Below are positions 1 to 10,565 of a stretch of DNA of 64,000 nucleotides, one piece after another. The stretch is from Macrostomum hystrix. Lineage: Eukaryota > Platyhelminthes > Macrostomidae. The notes beneath the pieces are model-generated. The model made no database searches and was not told where the DNA came from. It saw only the letters and a list, made by a program, of their open reading frames with translations. Numbering within the stretch: position 1 is the stretch's first letter; each line of letters starts with the position of its first letter. Location: positions 1,922,001 through 1,986,000 of the forward strand of contig CATNEN010000002.1 in assembly GCA_950097015.1 (NCBI GenBank). Reading direction: 5' to 3'. The translations under genes were made by a program, and so were the position numbers.

Positions 1-130
1 TGCCTGCGAACGGCGTCAAGGAAGATAACATAAATTATAGTGTCAAAATCATATACTGACTACTCAAAGTAGGCACCTTTCAACATTTTCGCTTCCTTAT
101 AGACTTCTAACCCCTCGATTGTTTATTGTT

Positions 131-685
131 TCTCTCTTGTTCTCACCCTCGCTTCTCTATCTTGTTCTCACCCTCGCCTCTCTCTTGTTCTCACCCTCGC
201 CTCTCTCTTGTTCTCACCCTCGCTTCTATCTCTTGTTCTCACCCTCGCTTCTCTCTCTTGTTCTCACCCTCGCTTCTCTATCTTGTTCTCACCCTCGCCT
301 CTCTCTTGTTCTCACCCTCGCCTCTCTCTTGTTCTCACCCTCGCTTCTATCTCTTGTTCTCACCCTCGCTTCTCTCTCTTGTTCTCACCCTCGCTTCTCT
401 ATCTTGTTCTCACCCTCGCCTCTCTCTTGTTCTCACCCTCGCTTCTCTCTCTTGTTCTCACCCTCGCTTCTATCTCTTGTTCTCACCCTCGCCTCTCTCT
501 TGTTCTCACCCTCGCTTCTCTATCTTGTTCTCACCCTCGCCTCTCTCTTGTTCTCACCCTCGCTTCTATCTCTTGTTCTCACCCTCGCTTCTCTCTCTTG
601 TTCTCACCCTCGCTTCTCTCTCTTGTTCTCACCCTCGCTTCTCTCTCTTGTTCTCACCCTCGCTTCTCTCTTGTTCTCGACCTCA
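131..685. repeat. Minisatellite in intron 1 of the AlaDH/PNT-like gene
   Basis: About 25 tandem copies of a 20-25 bp unit with the core CTTGTTCTCACCCTCGC, alternating between TTCTCTAT, CTCT and TTCTATCT spacers. Read on the minus strand, which is the transcript strand of the flanking exon, the array starts about 49 nt after the donor. Each unit then contains GGGTGAGAAC, a motif resembling a 5' splice site. The open frames running through it are only a by-product of the repeat. Confidence 0.9.
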
Positions 686-733
686 CTTCTTGCATTAATA
701 AAAACAATTTGATAGTTAAAGCCACAAACGAAC

Positions 734-943
734 CTTCTCCACCAGTTTAATACCATGATCTTCGTACTCCTTGTCACTATAGCAACGAAATGAGCACTTC
801 TCAACTACAATAGATACTTTGTCACCATAGTGAGCTATAATTTTGGCACACTGGCTAGGCGTCAGAGGTGTTCGTGTCTCATTTGGCACCATTGTTTCGC
901 ACAGAACACCAATAGTGAATGTCTTTGATGTGTCACCATTCAT
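734..943 (-). CDS. First coding exon of an alanine dehydrogenase / saccharopine dehydrogenase-like (AlaDH/PNT N-terminal) gene, partial
   Basis: The exon encodes 70 residues from an ATG at 943. Residues 10-33 (IGVLCET, then NETRTPLTPSQC) and 58-66 (DKEYEDHGI) match the start of the AlaDH/PNT N-terminal domain shared by alanine dehydrogenase, NAD(P) transhydrogenase and lysine-forming saccharopine dehydrogenase. In this family the R-x-PLTP segment lies near the substrate-binding part of a Rossmann-like lobe. After Lys70 the minus strand reads AAG then gttcgt, a usable though weak donor at 733/732. The open frame then runs into a non-conserved tail and a stop at 716, so I end the exon at 734. 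The rest of the gene must lie left of position 1, beyond an intron that holds a minisatellite. From memory, the wording resembles single-domain bacterial-type proteins more than the animal bifunctional AASS, but with 70 residues this is not decidable. A candidate 3' splice site (ctttcag) ends at 984, 40 nt before the ATG. Confidence 0.6.
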
Positions 944-949
944 TATAAA

Positions 950-2230
950 TATATATGCTGGGAGTATTCGTTTTAACTGAGATCTGAAAGTTTATATATT
1001 TTGTGTTAAAAATAGCTACATAAACAAAGGAAAACAAGAAAACCATTATAGATATATACAAGGCAGTGCTCCCACTGGTTTTCAACATTATTTACATTTA
1101 GCATACAAGTAATGACTTTTACCAAAACTAGAAAAAGGTAAAAAGTAAAATATTCATTTGTATTTTAATTGTAGCCTTTTTACTATTATACTAAATGAAT
1201 TTTTGCATTGTGTTCATAACAGGTTAGGAAATAAATGAAATAAATGAAATGAAATTATGAATTATGAAATTATGAATTATTAAATGAAATAAAAAGGTAG
1301 CTAAATGTATGATAAGTGTTAGTTATATAGAAGATAAGGCACCTAAAGTTTATAATTTCCCTTTAAAGGGTAAGATGCTACAATTTTCTCTTCTGATTTG
1401 TAAGACAAAGGACAGATTAGGACAAATTATGAAATGTGTAAAACACTTGAATATAAAACACTAACATGTGAACAAACAAATAGTTTTAAAAAACTGTTTG
1501 CAAATAGCTGCGAATTTTTATCTATCTTTTTCACAGGCTGGATTGAGGACACAAGGACTACTAAAACAAAACTGCTGTTTAGTAGTCCCTGTGAGGACAA
1601 TTTAATAAATAGTGTAAGTTCTAAGTTGCACTACAGTGCAAAAAGTCGCTTTTGATAGAGTACTTTATTTAACAAACTAGTTAGAATAGCGATTATTTAT
1701 AAAAACAAAAACAAAAGACTTTGAACTTATAACACTAGCCAAAGACTGACTGATAAAAAAAATACCATCACTGTAATCAGCACTTCTGAGCATTATTGAC
1801 ATGTGTGTTTGTTTTTTAATAGCTAAGTGTCCATAATCAGATTTCAACGTCAAGTATTCTTATGCTGGCATATATAAATTCACTTCTTTCACGTGCTTGC
1901 AAAAAAATAAGCTCGCATACGTCGGAACGTTCACGCAAACAGAGCGTGCGCCGATCTAAAAATAGATCCCGGAGTGACCTAATTGAATTTTATTCTCAGT
2001 TACTTAAAGTACGAATGCAACTCTTTTTAGGAATATTATATTTCGCAAAAACGTTATAAATCATCATCTCGCTAACAACTAAAGTATTGTTGAAATATGA
2101 AACATTCTAATAAACTAAATTTGTTATAGCTAAAAAGAGCATTATATAATCCGCAAATCAGTCATCTCTTCAGCGAATGGTTTCTATGGTTTCTATGCTG
2201 ACAACTCATACTTCTCATTAGAAAGTGTAT
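950..2230. other. AT-rich intergenic stretch without recognisable genes
   Basis: No open frame here looks protein-like. There is a short run of near-repeats (AAATGAAAT / TTATGAATTATG) at about 1230-1290. A 5' splice/TATA-like TATATA lies at about 994-999, near the start of the minus-strand gene at 943. Nothing else could be supported. Confidence 0.5.
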
Positions 2231-2234
2231 TCAT

Positions 2235-2372
2235 TTCTGTAGGACATTGTTTTAAATGAATAATGCAATTCATGACTTATGAGCAACCTCATCCATTTCA
2301 AAAGCCAAGAACGCAACATAAAATATTTACATCAACTTCATTAAGACATTATATGGGTTGCAATTTACACTC
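2235..2372. repeat. Dispersed repeat, copy 1 (related to 5812-5942)
   Basis: The stretch from TTCTGTAGGACATTG through CTCATCCATTTCAAAAGCC to TTAAGACATTA matches 5812-5942 in the same orientation with only scattered substitutions. Two copies 3.6 kb apart suggest a moderately repeated element. The second copy sits exactly between the two halves of the 1 kb duplication at 4928-6797. Confidence 0.75.
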
Positions 2373-2484
2373 GAAATCCTTTAAATGTTATCATGCAATT
2401 TCATAAGGAAGTATTATGCAAGAGTGGCTATCTGGGACAAATATCTGGGACAAACAGCCTCGAGCTCCATTATCCGGGTCCATG

Positions 2485-2735
2485 AGACTTGCCCGCAGGC
2501 GAACTGCCCGCCGAGATTTGCCCGCAGGAGATTTGCCCGTCGAGATTTGCCCGCCGAGGTTTGCCCGCAGAGAATTTCCCGTCGAGATTTTCCCGTCGAG
2601 ATTTGCCCGCAGAGATTTGCCCGCAGAGATTTTCCCGCAATGCAGTTTCAATCTTGCAAAAATCGACTTATCGAAATTATTTACCTGCCAGATTTCAACC
2701 GTGTGAATCGTAAACTCTTACTGCCGCAATGCATA
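2485..2735 (+). repeat. Left arm of an inverted repeat containing a GCCCGC mini-array
   Basis: The arm contains about ten degenerate copies of a 13-17 bp unit with the core GAGATTTGCCCGC (2487-2645). A unique tail follows, containing TTTCAATCTTGCAAAAATCGA and CTCTTACTGCCGCAATGCAT. The whole arm recurs in reverse complement at 4030-4318. Protein-looking frames through it (PAEICPQ-type repeats) are translations of the array and are not a gene. Confidence 0.85.
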
Positions 2736-3249
2736 AGAAAAATTGAAATCCCGCTGAATGGTGCGCAATTTTAAGTCCTGGGATTGGAATTCCAGGTGTT
2801 TGCTCTCAAATCCCGGTCCCGGTATTGGAATCTCTAGCTAGCTGGTAGAGCTCTGTCTGTTTCAAAGTCACATGTCAGCCGCCTGGATTTTATCACCTCG
2901 ATCTACTCAACCACCGAACGACAAATCCAGTAAATAAGCCATGGAGTCCTATATGGTGCATGTCGGGGACCCCACGACATTTTATAATCTGGCCCTTACA
3001 TAGAGTATGAGTATGCAGAGCATTTTCTAAAAACATCGCCTTGTGCATGTGGCGACGGGCAGCTGGCTTATCTATATAACAAATTTAATGAAATTTAAAG
3101 ACCTGCTTATTAACACCTCGCTAAAGATCCAGAAAGCAGTGTAAACAAAGTCTGATGTGATTCTTTCTCGCTAATTCTATCCTGGACCCCTATATCTCAA
3201 TTCCCAGTCTTCGATAAAATGTCCATAAAATCTGTCTGGATTTCATTCT

Positions 3250-3277
3250 CTCTGGGTCTGGGTCTGGGTCTGGGTCT
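3250..3277. repeat. Short (TCTGGG)n hexanucleotide tract
   Basis: Four to five perfect copies of a TCTGGG/GGGTCT hexamer sit in otherwise unremarkable sequence between the inverted repeat arms. Confidence 0.8.
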
Positions 3278-4029
3278 CTCATTCTCTCTTCTCTTTCTGA
3301 TTGGCTGTAGGCACCCCACCCCTTTAGCCTCCTTCTTGTCTTGCGTGCTTGTCTTGTCTTGTCTAGCCTCCTCATTCCTTTTATCGCGCCTCCTAACCCA
3401 ACCCCTCTATTTGCCCACCTTTCTTTGCCATCCTTTCTCTCAACCCCCTGTTATCTCCTATAATATATTAATACACTGCCCTTCCGTTCCTTACTGCTTA
3501 GTAGAGCAGTAGAGTACAAAGTTGTTTTAAGTAATTGAACCCAAGGACTTGATTGAAAGGGAATGAATAGGGAAGGATCAAATGGATGTGCTGGCGCTGC
3601 GCATCGGAAGATTTGCTCCTTTGGGGTGCTACGTAAATTCCGTTAATGTGTGAGCTAAGTAAATAGTTAGAGTGAAAATTGCTAATTTTCATTACAATAC
3701 ATTACCTACTGCAATTCATTTTCGCTTGTATTATGCATGCATAGTGATTGTACAATCGCTGTTAAACCTGTTAATTCGCAATTAATACCAGATGATACCT
3801 ACAGCCTCACCATCTACTTTTGTTCTACTTTTTGCCAAGTGAATGTACAAAAATAGCTAATGTATGGGATGACGTATGACGGTTCTGTCAAGGGAAAAAT
3901 AAAGTCATTACCTTATTAAAATATGCGACAAGCTATGCGAGCTGCTCCACCAGCAAAAATTGCTGCTACAAAAGATTATAGAACAGGCTACAGTAATTTA
4001 GCAGAAAGGAAATTTTAGGTGTCTGCGGA

Positions 4030-4318
4030 ATGCCAAAGAAATATCTTATGCATTGCGGCAGTAAGAGTTTCAGATTCACACGGTTGAAATCTGGCAGGTA
4101 AATAATTCCGATAAGTATAAGTCGATTTTTGCAAGATTAAAACTGCATTGCGGGAAAATCTCTGCGGGCAAATCTCTGCGGGCAAATCTCGACGGGCAAA
4201 TCTCCTGCGGGCAGAATGCACTGCTGGCAAATCTCTGCGGGCAAATCTTGGCGGGCAAATATCGATGGGCAAATCTGCGGGAAAATCTCGGCGGGCAGTT
4301 CGCCTGCGGGCAAGTCTC
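4030..4318 (-). repeat. Right arm of the inverted repeat containing a GCGGGC mini-array
   Basis: Reverse complement of 2485-2735. The sequence order is ATGCATTGCGGCAGTAAGAG, then GATTCACACGGTTGAAAT, then the array of GCGGGCAAATCTC units at 4145-4315, ending GGGCAAGTCTCGTG. The arm edges do not extend into the ATTATCC that lies near both outer ends, apart from a few bases. The arms enclose about 1.3 kb with no recognisable transposase. They could be the ends of a non-autonomous foldback element or two opposite insertions of the same repeat. Confidence 0.85.
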
Positions 4319-4575
4319 GTGCTCCCCCCCATTATCCACAATCTAATAACTTTATTATTCGGCATAGAAGCCGACATTGGCCTAGTACTAGCTATATACC
4401 CGAGCAAATAATATTCATTTGACAGCGGACGTGCGAACTGAAGCTGTTTTACAACTTAATAAACGTACAACTTAAAACTTACAACTTAAAAAGAAGTAGT
4501 TATTGCAGGAAATCTCCAGGATTAGTGTATTAATTTTTGGCCTCTTTTTCGAATGTCTTCGAATGTCTTGATCTT

Positions 4576-4672
4576 TAACGTGTACTTTTACGTGTACTTT
4601 AATGTGTACTTTTACGTGTGCTTTTACGTGTACAGCTTTTACGTGTACTTTTAAGTGTACTTTAATAATTTG
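4576..4672. repeat. Short tandem repeat, ACGTGTACTTTT unit
   Basis: About seven imperfect copies of TTTACGTGTACT, with ATG/AAG variants and one interrupted copy. The unit contains the palindrome ACGT or GTAC. Intergenic. Confidence 0.85.
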
Positions 4673-4927
4673 CTATACAAATGTGTAGCCCTTTCTGTTC
4701 TGGCCGGGTCAGAATCACGCTGCAGTGTAAGTAAACACTATACAATTTTGAAGTCCAAATGGATCCCAATAAAATAATAATATAATACAGCTGCAGTGCA
4801 CCTAAATTCACTGAAAAAAGTACAAGTGTAATATTATACGCTACTTTTAGTATGCACTAAAATGCATTAAAAACCCACGACATATTTCTCACAGTAGGTA
4901 GCGGAAAATTAATTTTGTAAGCCAATT

Positions 4928-5797
4928 TTGTAATAAGTTAAGTAAGTAATTTTTTTTAATTACTGAAACAATTAAGTAATTTTCAGGTAGTGCGCACGTG
5001 GAATAATATAGAAAAATTATATAAATAAAAAAAATGAACGGTCAAGTTTTACTGATGGCAATTATTACCATGGGCTTATAAGAATCGTTAAGCCATCAGC
5101 TTCGGACCGCCCTAAGGGAGACTGTGCCAATTGAGATATTTAAGATTTGCAATCTTGTCATGTCGCAATAGCTGTTGCATTTGATGCTTAAAATTATTAT
5201 TATATCCACTTCGTCTACTATAAGTAGAAAACTTAGAAATTCACAATAAAAAGTATGACTTCGTTCCAAAATAATGGATGGAGATATTGTGTCGCTAATG
5301 AACATATGGACTAACTAAGCAAAGACTATTAAACTATAGTACTAGAGTATTCCTTGCACTAAAGTAATAGCTAACTATAAATAGCTAAACTACTGTAATT
5401 AGAGTGAAGAACGTTGATATAAATGTCTTCAGATATATCTTATCCCAACCCATGTTATAAAATAAAGCAGGCAAAAATTGCTTTCATACACAGGAGAGAT
5501 AAGACACGTGAGAGATTAGACACGAGAGCGATGTTCAGGTGAATTGCTAGACGTTCAGATAAAATGCTAGATGTTCAGATGGGATGCTAGTAGTATAATA
5601 GCAAAAACTGAGCAGTCAACAAGGCTAGTATAGTGCCAATGGCTGGTTTCAGGGTTATTTTAAGCCATTGACTTCGGACCACCTATAGTGAAAAATAGCA
5701 GCAAAACTGGCTTTTAAAGTAAAATGCCAATTATTTCGCAACACGTAAGTCGCAGTTAGCAATATTGTTAAATATATATATTCCCGGCCTACAATTA
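4928..5797 (+). repeat. Direct duplication, copy 1 (~870 bp), with hairpin modules
   Basis: This block recurs at 5930-6797 with about 999 bp offset and near identity. Internal differences are single bases and short AT indels. It contains two modules that end TTAAGCCATCAGCTTCGGACC or TTAAGCCATTGACTTCGGACC (ends at about 5108 and 5680). Each is preceded by a partial inverted match (GGTCAAG...TGATGGC, or AATGGCT), so each module can fold back. No coding capacity. Confidence 0.9.
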
Positions 5798-5811
5798 TTC
5801 CTTTCTGTAGG

Positions 5812-5942
5812 ACGTTGTTTTAAATAAATATTGCCGTTCATGACTTATGAGCACCTCATCCATTTCAAAAGCCAAGAACACAACATATAAGATTTACATC
5901 GACTTAATTAAGACATTAAATAGATTGCAATTTCGTAATAAG
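5812..5942 (+). repeat. Dispersed repeat, copy 2 (related to 2235-2372)
   Basis: Same orientation and about 85-90% match by eye to 2235-2372. It fills the gap between the two duplicated blocks. The duplication may therefore have involved a larger element of which this is the internal or terminal piece. Confidence 0.75.
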
Positions 5943-6797
5943 TTAAGTAAGTAATTTTTTTAAATTACTTAAACAATTAAGTAATTTTCAGGTAGTGCGC
6001 ACGTGGAATAATATAGAGAAATTACAAATAAAAAAATGAACGGTCAAGTTTTACTGATGGCAATTACCATGGGCTTATAAGAATCGTTAAGCCATCAGCT
6101 TCGGACCGCCCTAAGGGAGACTGTGCCAATTGAGATATTTAAGATTTGCAATCTTGTCATGTCGCAATAGCTTTTGCATTTGATGCTTAAAATTATTTTC
6201 ATATCCACTTTGTCTACTATAAGTAGACAAATTAGAAAATCACAAAAAAAAGTATGACTTCGTTCCAAAATAATGGATGGAGATATTGTGTCGCTAATGA
6301 ACATATGGACTAACTAAGCAAAGACTATTAAACTATAGTACTAGAGTATTCCTTGCACTAAAGTAATAGCTAACTATAAATAGCTAAACTACTGTAATTA
6401 GAGTGAAGAACGTTGATATAAATGTCTTCAGATATATCTTATCCCAACCCATGTTACAAAATAAAGCAGGCAAAAATTGCTTTCATACACAGGAGAGATA
6501 AGACACGTGAGAGATTAGACACGAGAGCGATGTTCAGGTGAATTGCTAGACGTTCAGATAAAATGCTAGATGTTCAGATGGGATGCTAGTAGTATAATAG
6601 CAAAAACTGAGCAGTCAACAAGGCTAGTATAATAGTGCCAATGGCTGGTTTCAGGGTTATTTTAAGCCATTGACTTCGGACCACCTATAGTGAAAAATAG
6701 CAGCAAAACTGGCTTTTAAAGTAAAATGCCAATTATTTCGCAACACGTAAGTCGCAGTTAGCAATATTGTTAAATATATATATTCCCGGCCTACAAC
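5930..6797 (+). repeat. Direct duplication, copy 2
   Basis: Nearly identical to 4928-5797, including both GCCATCAG/GACC hairpin modules (ends at about 6107 and 6685) and the shared end ATATATATTCCCGGCCTACAA. The low divergence indicates a recent duplication or recent gene conversion. Confidence 0.9.
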
Positions 6798-6945
6798 TTA
6801 AAGTAAGCGTTTTTAAACGCTTAAAGAATATATCATATAGATGACCAAAAAGTGCGACACAATCCAATTGAGTACTTATTTTTTACCATATCAATTCATA
6901 TATGTTAACTTGTAAAGCAACAAATTATATGCAAAAATATGCAGG

Positions 6946-7022
6946 CGGTCAAGTAATTACAGATGGCAGAAGCCTGTGCGCTGGAACACTAGCCATTTTA
7001 AGCCATCAGCCTCGGACCGCTG
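6946..7022 (+). repeat. Third diverged copy of the GGTC...GATGGC/GCCATC...GACC foldback module
   Basis: GCGGTCAAGTAATTACAGAT followed by GGC, a spacer, then TTAAGCCATCAGCCTCGG and ACCGC. The ends are complementary (GCGGTC against GACCGC, and GATGGC against GCCATC). This is the typical layout of a foldback MITE or MITE terminus. It lies outside the 1 kb duplication, so the module is an independent mobile or amplified unit. Confidence 0.6.
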
Positions 7023-7029
7023 CGGCCCA

Positions 7030-8855
7030 CTCGAGATACTGTTAGCAGATGTGCTATTTAAACATTTTAGCGCATCCTTTCTTGTGGCATTGTCGCAATT
7101 GGACGTCGGCCAGCGATAAAAAATCCTGACGCATACTTTGTGTCTACTTAAAGTAGAAATGTTATAACATAGATAAGGAAAGTGCATTAAATATATTGAA
7201 ACACGGAATTCTCTGTCACCCGGCTGTCGATCTCGTCTGTTCTTCCGTCACTCTGCCTTCTTTACCGTCTGTCTTCTCCGCTACTTCCAAAGTATTATAT
7301 GTAAAATGGGTAATAAGTTTTTTAAAATGTATCCATCTTAAAACATCAAGTTGCACCAGCAATTCCTACGTCTACTATACGTGGACCACACAGCTGTTAA
7401 CCGTAAATGAAATATTGTTATTATCGCGTTAGTTAAAAAATTAAACCACTAAAATCCTGAGTAAAAACAAATAAATACATTTATTATTAGTGAAGGCATA
7501 AAAAGGAAATATTTTTGCTATATTAAAAAGAAAGTTAATCAACCGTCTCAGTAATTCAATTTGATCGTGCGCATAATTTCTTTTAAATGTATTGTTCCGA
7601 TCTTTCATTAAAAAATCTAACTTGCTTTTATTAAATTTATGAAAACTGAGTTCCGAGGGACGTGCCGCTGAATGTACTCTTTTCGTTTTGGTAGAGTGAT
7701 TTTTTATTTTTCCAAAAACTGACAGAAATAGTTAGTTGTAGGGCTTCTAGTAGGCCTACTTAACTGGTAAACTACTAATTTACTTAAGCTTAATTTACTT
7801 TACTAGTAAGCCTAAGTCTAAGTCTAACATCTATTATACTTTATCAAGTCTTGACCGTGACGCTGACACCGAACAAGCTTGGTGTACATTTGGGTCTTAT
7901 ATTGCTGTTGGCGTACACTAGATGGCGTGCATTAATTCGAACATGAAAATCAAGTTGGCGTAAAAACCAGGTTAAACCTAGCTATTGTGTATAGACGTAT
8001 AGTATAGCTATCTATTTGTCGTATGCAATGGCCAAGACACAAGTAAACTTACGTGACAGTTTAATGAAATAACTAAACCTTGCTTATAAATAAAAAGCCG
8101 GCATTTTTGCATCGTGATAAATAGGTAAAATAAAATAGACGCACTATTTTTGTTATCTATGTAATTTAGTATAATTGGCGTATCGGCGAACACTGCGCAT
8201 TTTTTGGGAGTTGGCTTAAACTGTTAGACAGGGTTTTTATTCAGCCAAAATGTGGATGCAAGCTTGCATCTCAAGCTAAAAAATGAATGCAAATATGAAA
8301 ACCCAGATTCAATCTGCATGTACGTCTAAATTTGCGAATTTTGTTAGGATGAATAAAATAATTAATAATCTTATTGTTTCATTACTTACAATGTATTTAT
8401 ACATGATGTTCTTTTGTAATTTTTGCTAAAAATGACTTGCATGCACCTTGATCTAAAAAATGCCTTTCTTAAATGTCATGACTCTTATTTTACCCTTTTA
8501 ATATAAAATTATACTGCCATATTAGATTCAATTTTGATTGTAAACCAATGTATATACTAGAGACTATCAAGATAGTACACAATATAGTACACTTTAATCT
8601 CTATCAAAATATACACTATCATTAGTTTATCACCACTCACTAGGCCTATTAGTATGAATTCGTAATCCTTTTTTGGCACTATGATTCTTAATCTAGGATA
8701 GGGCTGCTAAAAAATTGTGATGTCATGTCCATGGGCCATATGGCATTAATAAGTCCAGAATAGCTGCAACTTTGCTTTTTGCATGTATGGCCATGCATCT
8801 ATATAAAATAACACATTTTTGCTATTTAATTTGAATGACTAAGTTAAATCCTTGT
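7030..8855. other. AT-rich intergenic stretch, no gene seen
   Basis: I found no convincing exon on either strand. Open frames are short and of unbiased composition. Local near-repeats occur at 7740-7850 (TACTTAA/TAAGTCTAAG type). Confidence 0.4.
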
Positions 8856-8859
8856 AGTA

Positions 8860-9060
8860 AAAGAGCACTTGTCAAGGTTTGAGCATTGGACTCACAACTT
8901 GAAAATTGGAGGTTTCATTTCTAAAATCTATTGGTCATTGGTGCAATTTGGATCATTTGTAAAGTCTCTTAACTCTTTATTGCTTCAGTTCACCTAGCTA
9001 TTAAATAGGTGCCAGCTGCACCTGCATTATATTACATAATCAATATGTGTTTTCTTCCTC
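8860..9060 (+). mobile_element. tRNA-derived SINE-like element (plus orientation)
   Basis: The head resembles a tRNA: GAGCATTGGACTCACAACTT is followed by a B-box-like GGTTTCATTTC (8911-8921). The body carries CTTAACTCTTTATTGCTTCA and GTTCACCTAGCTATTAAATA, then GGTGCC. It resembles the conserved ATTGCTYCAGTYCACC / AGCTGTTAAATGGGTACC core that I recall from invertebrate tRNA-SINEs. Mutations in the B box suggest an old copy. Confidence 0.55.
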
Positions 9061-9360
9061 CTAGTCTATCAACTGAAAAGCATTAAGCAACCTTCAGAGA
9101 GCAATAGCTAGGGCAAGGTTTTGTCAGCTGCCACCAGATTCAAATTTCAATTTCGAATTTATTAAATTTGGAACATTATCAAAAAGAAAAAATAAGTATA
9201 TTGTTTTTAAGAAACAATAATCTAATAATAGAAAAGCTAATGCTTTTTTACCTCTTTGAATAAGTTATAATAAATTGTATAATATTGTGTTTTTTTTCAT
9301 TACTATAGGGAGGCACTTCTGCCTATTTTGCAAACTGAACCTAAAAATGAATATAAAATG

Positions 9361-9590
9361 CAGTCATACACTCACACAGGTGTGTACATCTACCCTAATT
9401 TTCTCATGGTCAGACTGTGCAAAGTCTCACTGTGCTTTTGAGGTTGGCCTTGAGGGGTGCAAATCACATGACAAGCCCCCAAACCTTCTCTCCATGACTG
9501 CACCCCAAATAAGTGTGGCTTTGGTGCAGAATCAAGCTTATGTACCTTGGCAAAATTGCAAACTTTTTGAGTCACTGCCACTGTTCACCT
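9361..9590 (-). mobile_element. SINE family 1, copy A (minus orientation)
   Basis: Related to 37795-38003 and 48195-48330 through ACTCACACAGGTGTGTACAT, CTCATGGTCAG, CTCACTGTGC and CATGACAAGCCCCCAAACCT. On the minus strand the tRNA-like head lies at about 9525-9590, with B-box-like AGCTTGATTCTGC. Three dispersed copies sharing a tRNA-like head and a common body support a SINE. The open frame across it is not a gene. Confidence 0.65.
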
Positions 9591-9599
9591 GTAACCATC

Positions 9600-9735
9600 A
9601 GATTGTAGCAATAAGTTTTAGTAGGTCCTAGCTCGGTAAACAGCTGGTTGAATGTCTTGCTGAAGGTCTAGTGGTGTCCAGAATCAAACCCTAAAGCTTC
9701 AAATTGGTGACTTGTTAACACTGTATTATTGGTTA
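9600..9735 (-). mobile_element. Second tRNA-derived SINE-like fragment (minus orientation)
   Basis: Read on the minus strand, a tRNA-like head contains TTAGGGTTTGATTCTGGACA, a good B box, at about 9672-9691. It is followed by CAGCAAGACATTCAACC, a phrase typical of SINE bodies. It abuts copy A of family 1, so this is a nest of two SINEs. Confidence 0.5.
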
Positions 9736-9792
9736 AAATAAACTTGATGCATATAAAATACCTATGTAATACGAAGGTTCATGTAATGTGCA

Positions 9793-10030
9793 TTAACAGT
9801 AGAAATACCACAATTTTCCCCCTGGGAGAAGACCACTGGGTATTTCAAATAGCTCCCAAACCAAGCGTCCGATTTTCGAGACAGTCCACCATCTGAGTCA
9901 AATTTATGCCAATATTGGTGGTTTTTTGCCACCAGCCATCCCGACGCGAATCGTTGAATATCTCGACTATTGGATGCTTTGTGATTCTGGAAGTTGTTTC
10001 GTCGTATAGAGCAGAAAATCGGAGCCCAGT
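9793..10030 (+). mobile_element. piggyBac-like MITE fragment with TTAA and TIR
   Basis: TTAA at 9793-9796 is followed by CAGTAGAAATACCA, nearly the same terminal sequence as the MITE at 11070-11427. It also shares TTGAATATCTCGAC at an equivalent internal distance (about 9952). No matching right end was found, so the element looks truncated or diverged. TTAA targets are characteristic of the piggyBac superfamily. Confidence 0.45.
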
Positions 10031-10181
10031 TTTTTGGATTTTTATGGCAATTGGTTGAATATTTTTGGGGATACTGTAAAAATACAATCTTCCTGTGGTC
10101 ATTCCTGCAGGTTGACAAACTTAACACAAATCTAATTTCAGATCTAAAAAGCATATTTATAAATTCCTCAAGCAGTCAGTC

Positions 10182-10565
10182 ATGTCCCTGCCATCGTCTG
10201 TGACAGCGGCACCGCGAGTGCGCATTGGCGGCGCAGCCGCCGCAGCCGGCAGCGGCATAGCAGCCCACATTGGCCTAGACGACCTATGCGGGCCATTGTT
10301 CAAGCGATCGTCCTCTGGCTCTGCGGCCACACCAGCCGCTGCCACGGCCGCCGCCGCCGCTGCCGCCATTTTGGATTTGCAAGGCGCCAGAGCTATCGAC
10401 GCCCGCCTGCAGGTGTGCCAGGAGGTGGACGCCGGCCTGGCTCAACTGGCGCGCGATTTGCACGAGTCTCGACTGAGGGAGATGCGCAAATTAGCCAGGG
10501 AGCTGGCGGAGGATGACTGGCGATTCGCACGCTGCGACACGCTCATTGGAGGCAATCCGTTGTAG
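10182..10565 (+). CDS. Small conserved-looking protein of unknown function (127 aa)
   Basis: The reading frame is GC-rich, with strong codon bias unlike its AT-rich flanks, and runs from ATG 10182 to TAG 10563-10565. The first ~65 residues are low-complexity Ala/Gly/Ser. Residues ~66-127 are a charged amphipathic helix with regularly spaced Leu (ARLQVCQEVDAGLAQLARDL then ESRLREMRKLARELAEDDWRF), ending CDTLIGGNPL. The EDDWRF...LIG ending looks like a conserved tail. No signal peptide or membrane segment is visible. I do not recognise the family. A 3' splice-like sequence (tctaatttcag) ends at 10141, 41 nt before the ATG, so the 5' end may be made by cis or trans splicing. An ATTAAA at 10765-10770 could serve as a poly(A) signal. 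The complementary frame at 10157-10369 is a poly-Ala shadow. Confidence 0.65.
   Translation: MSLPSSVTAAPRVRIGGAAAAAGSGIAAHIGLDDLCGPLFKRSSSGSAATPAAATAAAAAAAILDLQGARAIDARLQVCQEVDAGLAQLARDLHESRLREMRKLARELAEDDWRFARCDTLIGGNPL

Noticed and set aside
119-750. Three overlapping ~180-residue open frames rich in LSLVLTLAS-type repeats
   Set aside because: They are translations of the 20-25 bp minisatellite. The frames are open in all phases simply because the unit lacks stop codons.
2385-2774. Cys/Arg/Pro-rich frames (RRDLPAEICPQ) resembling a small cysteine-rich protein
   Set aside because: They are translations of the GCCCGC array within the inverted repeat and recur on the opposite strand at 4015-4407.
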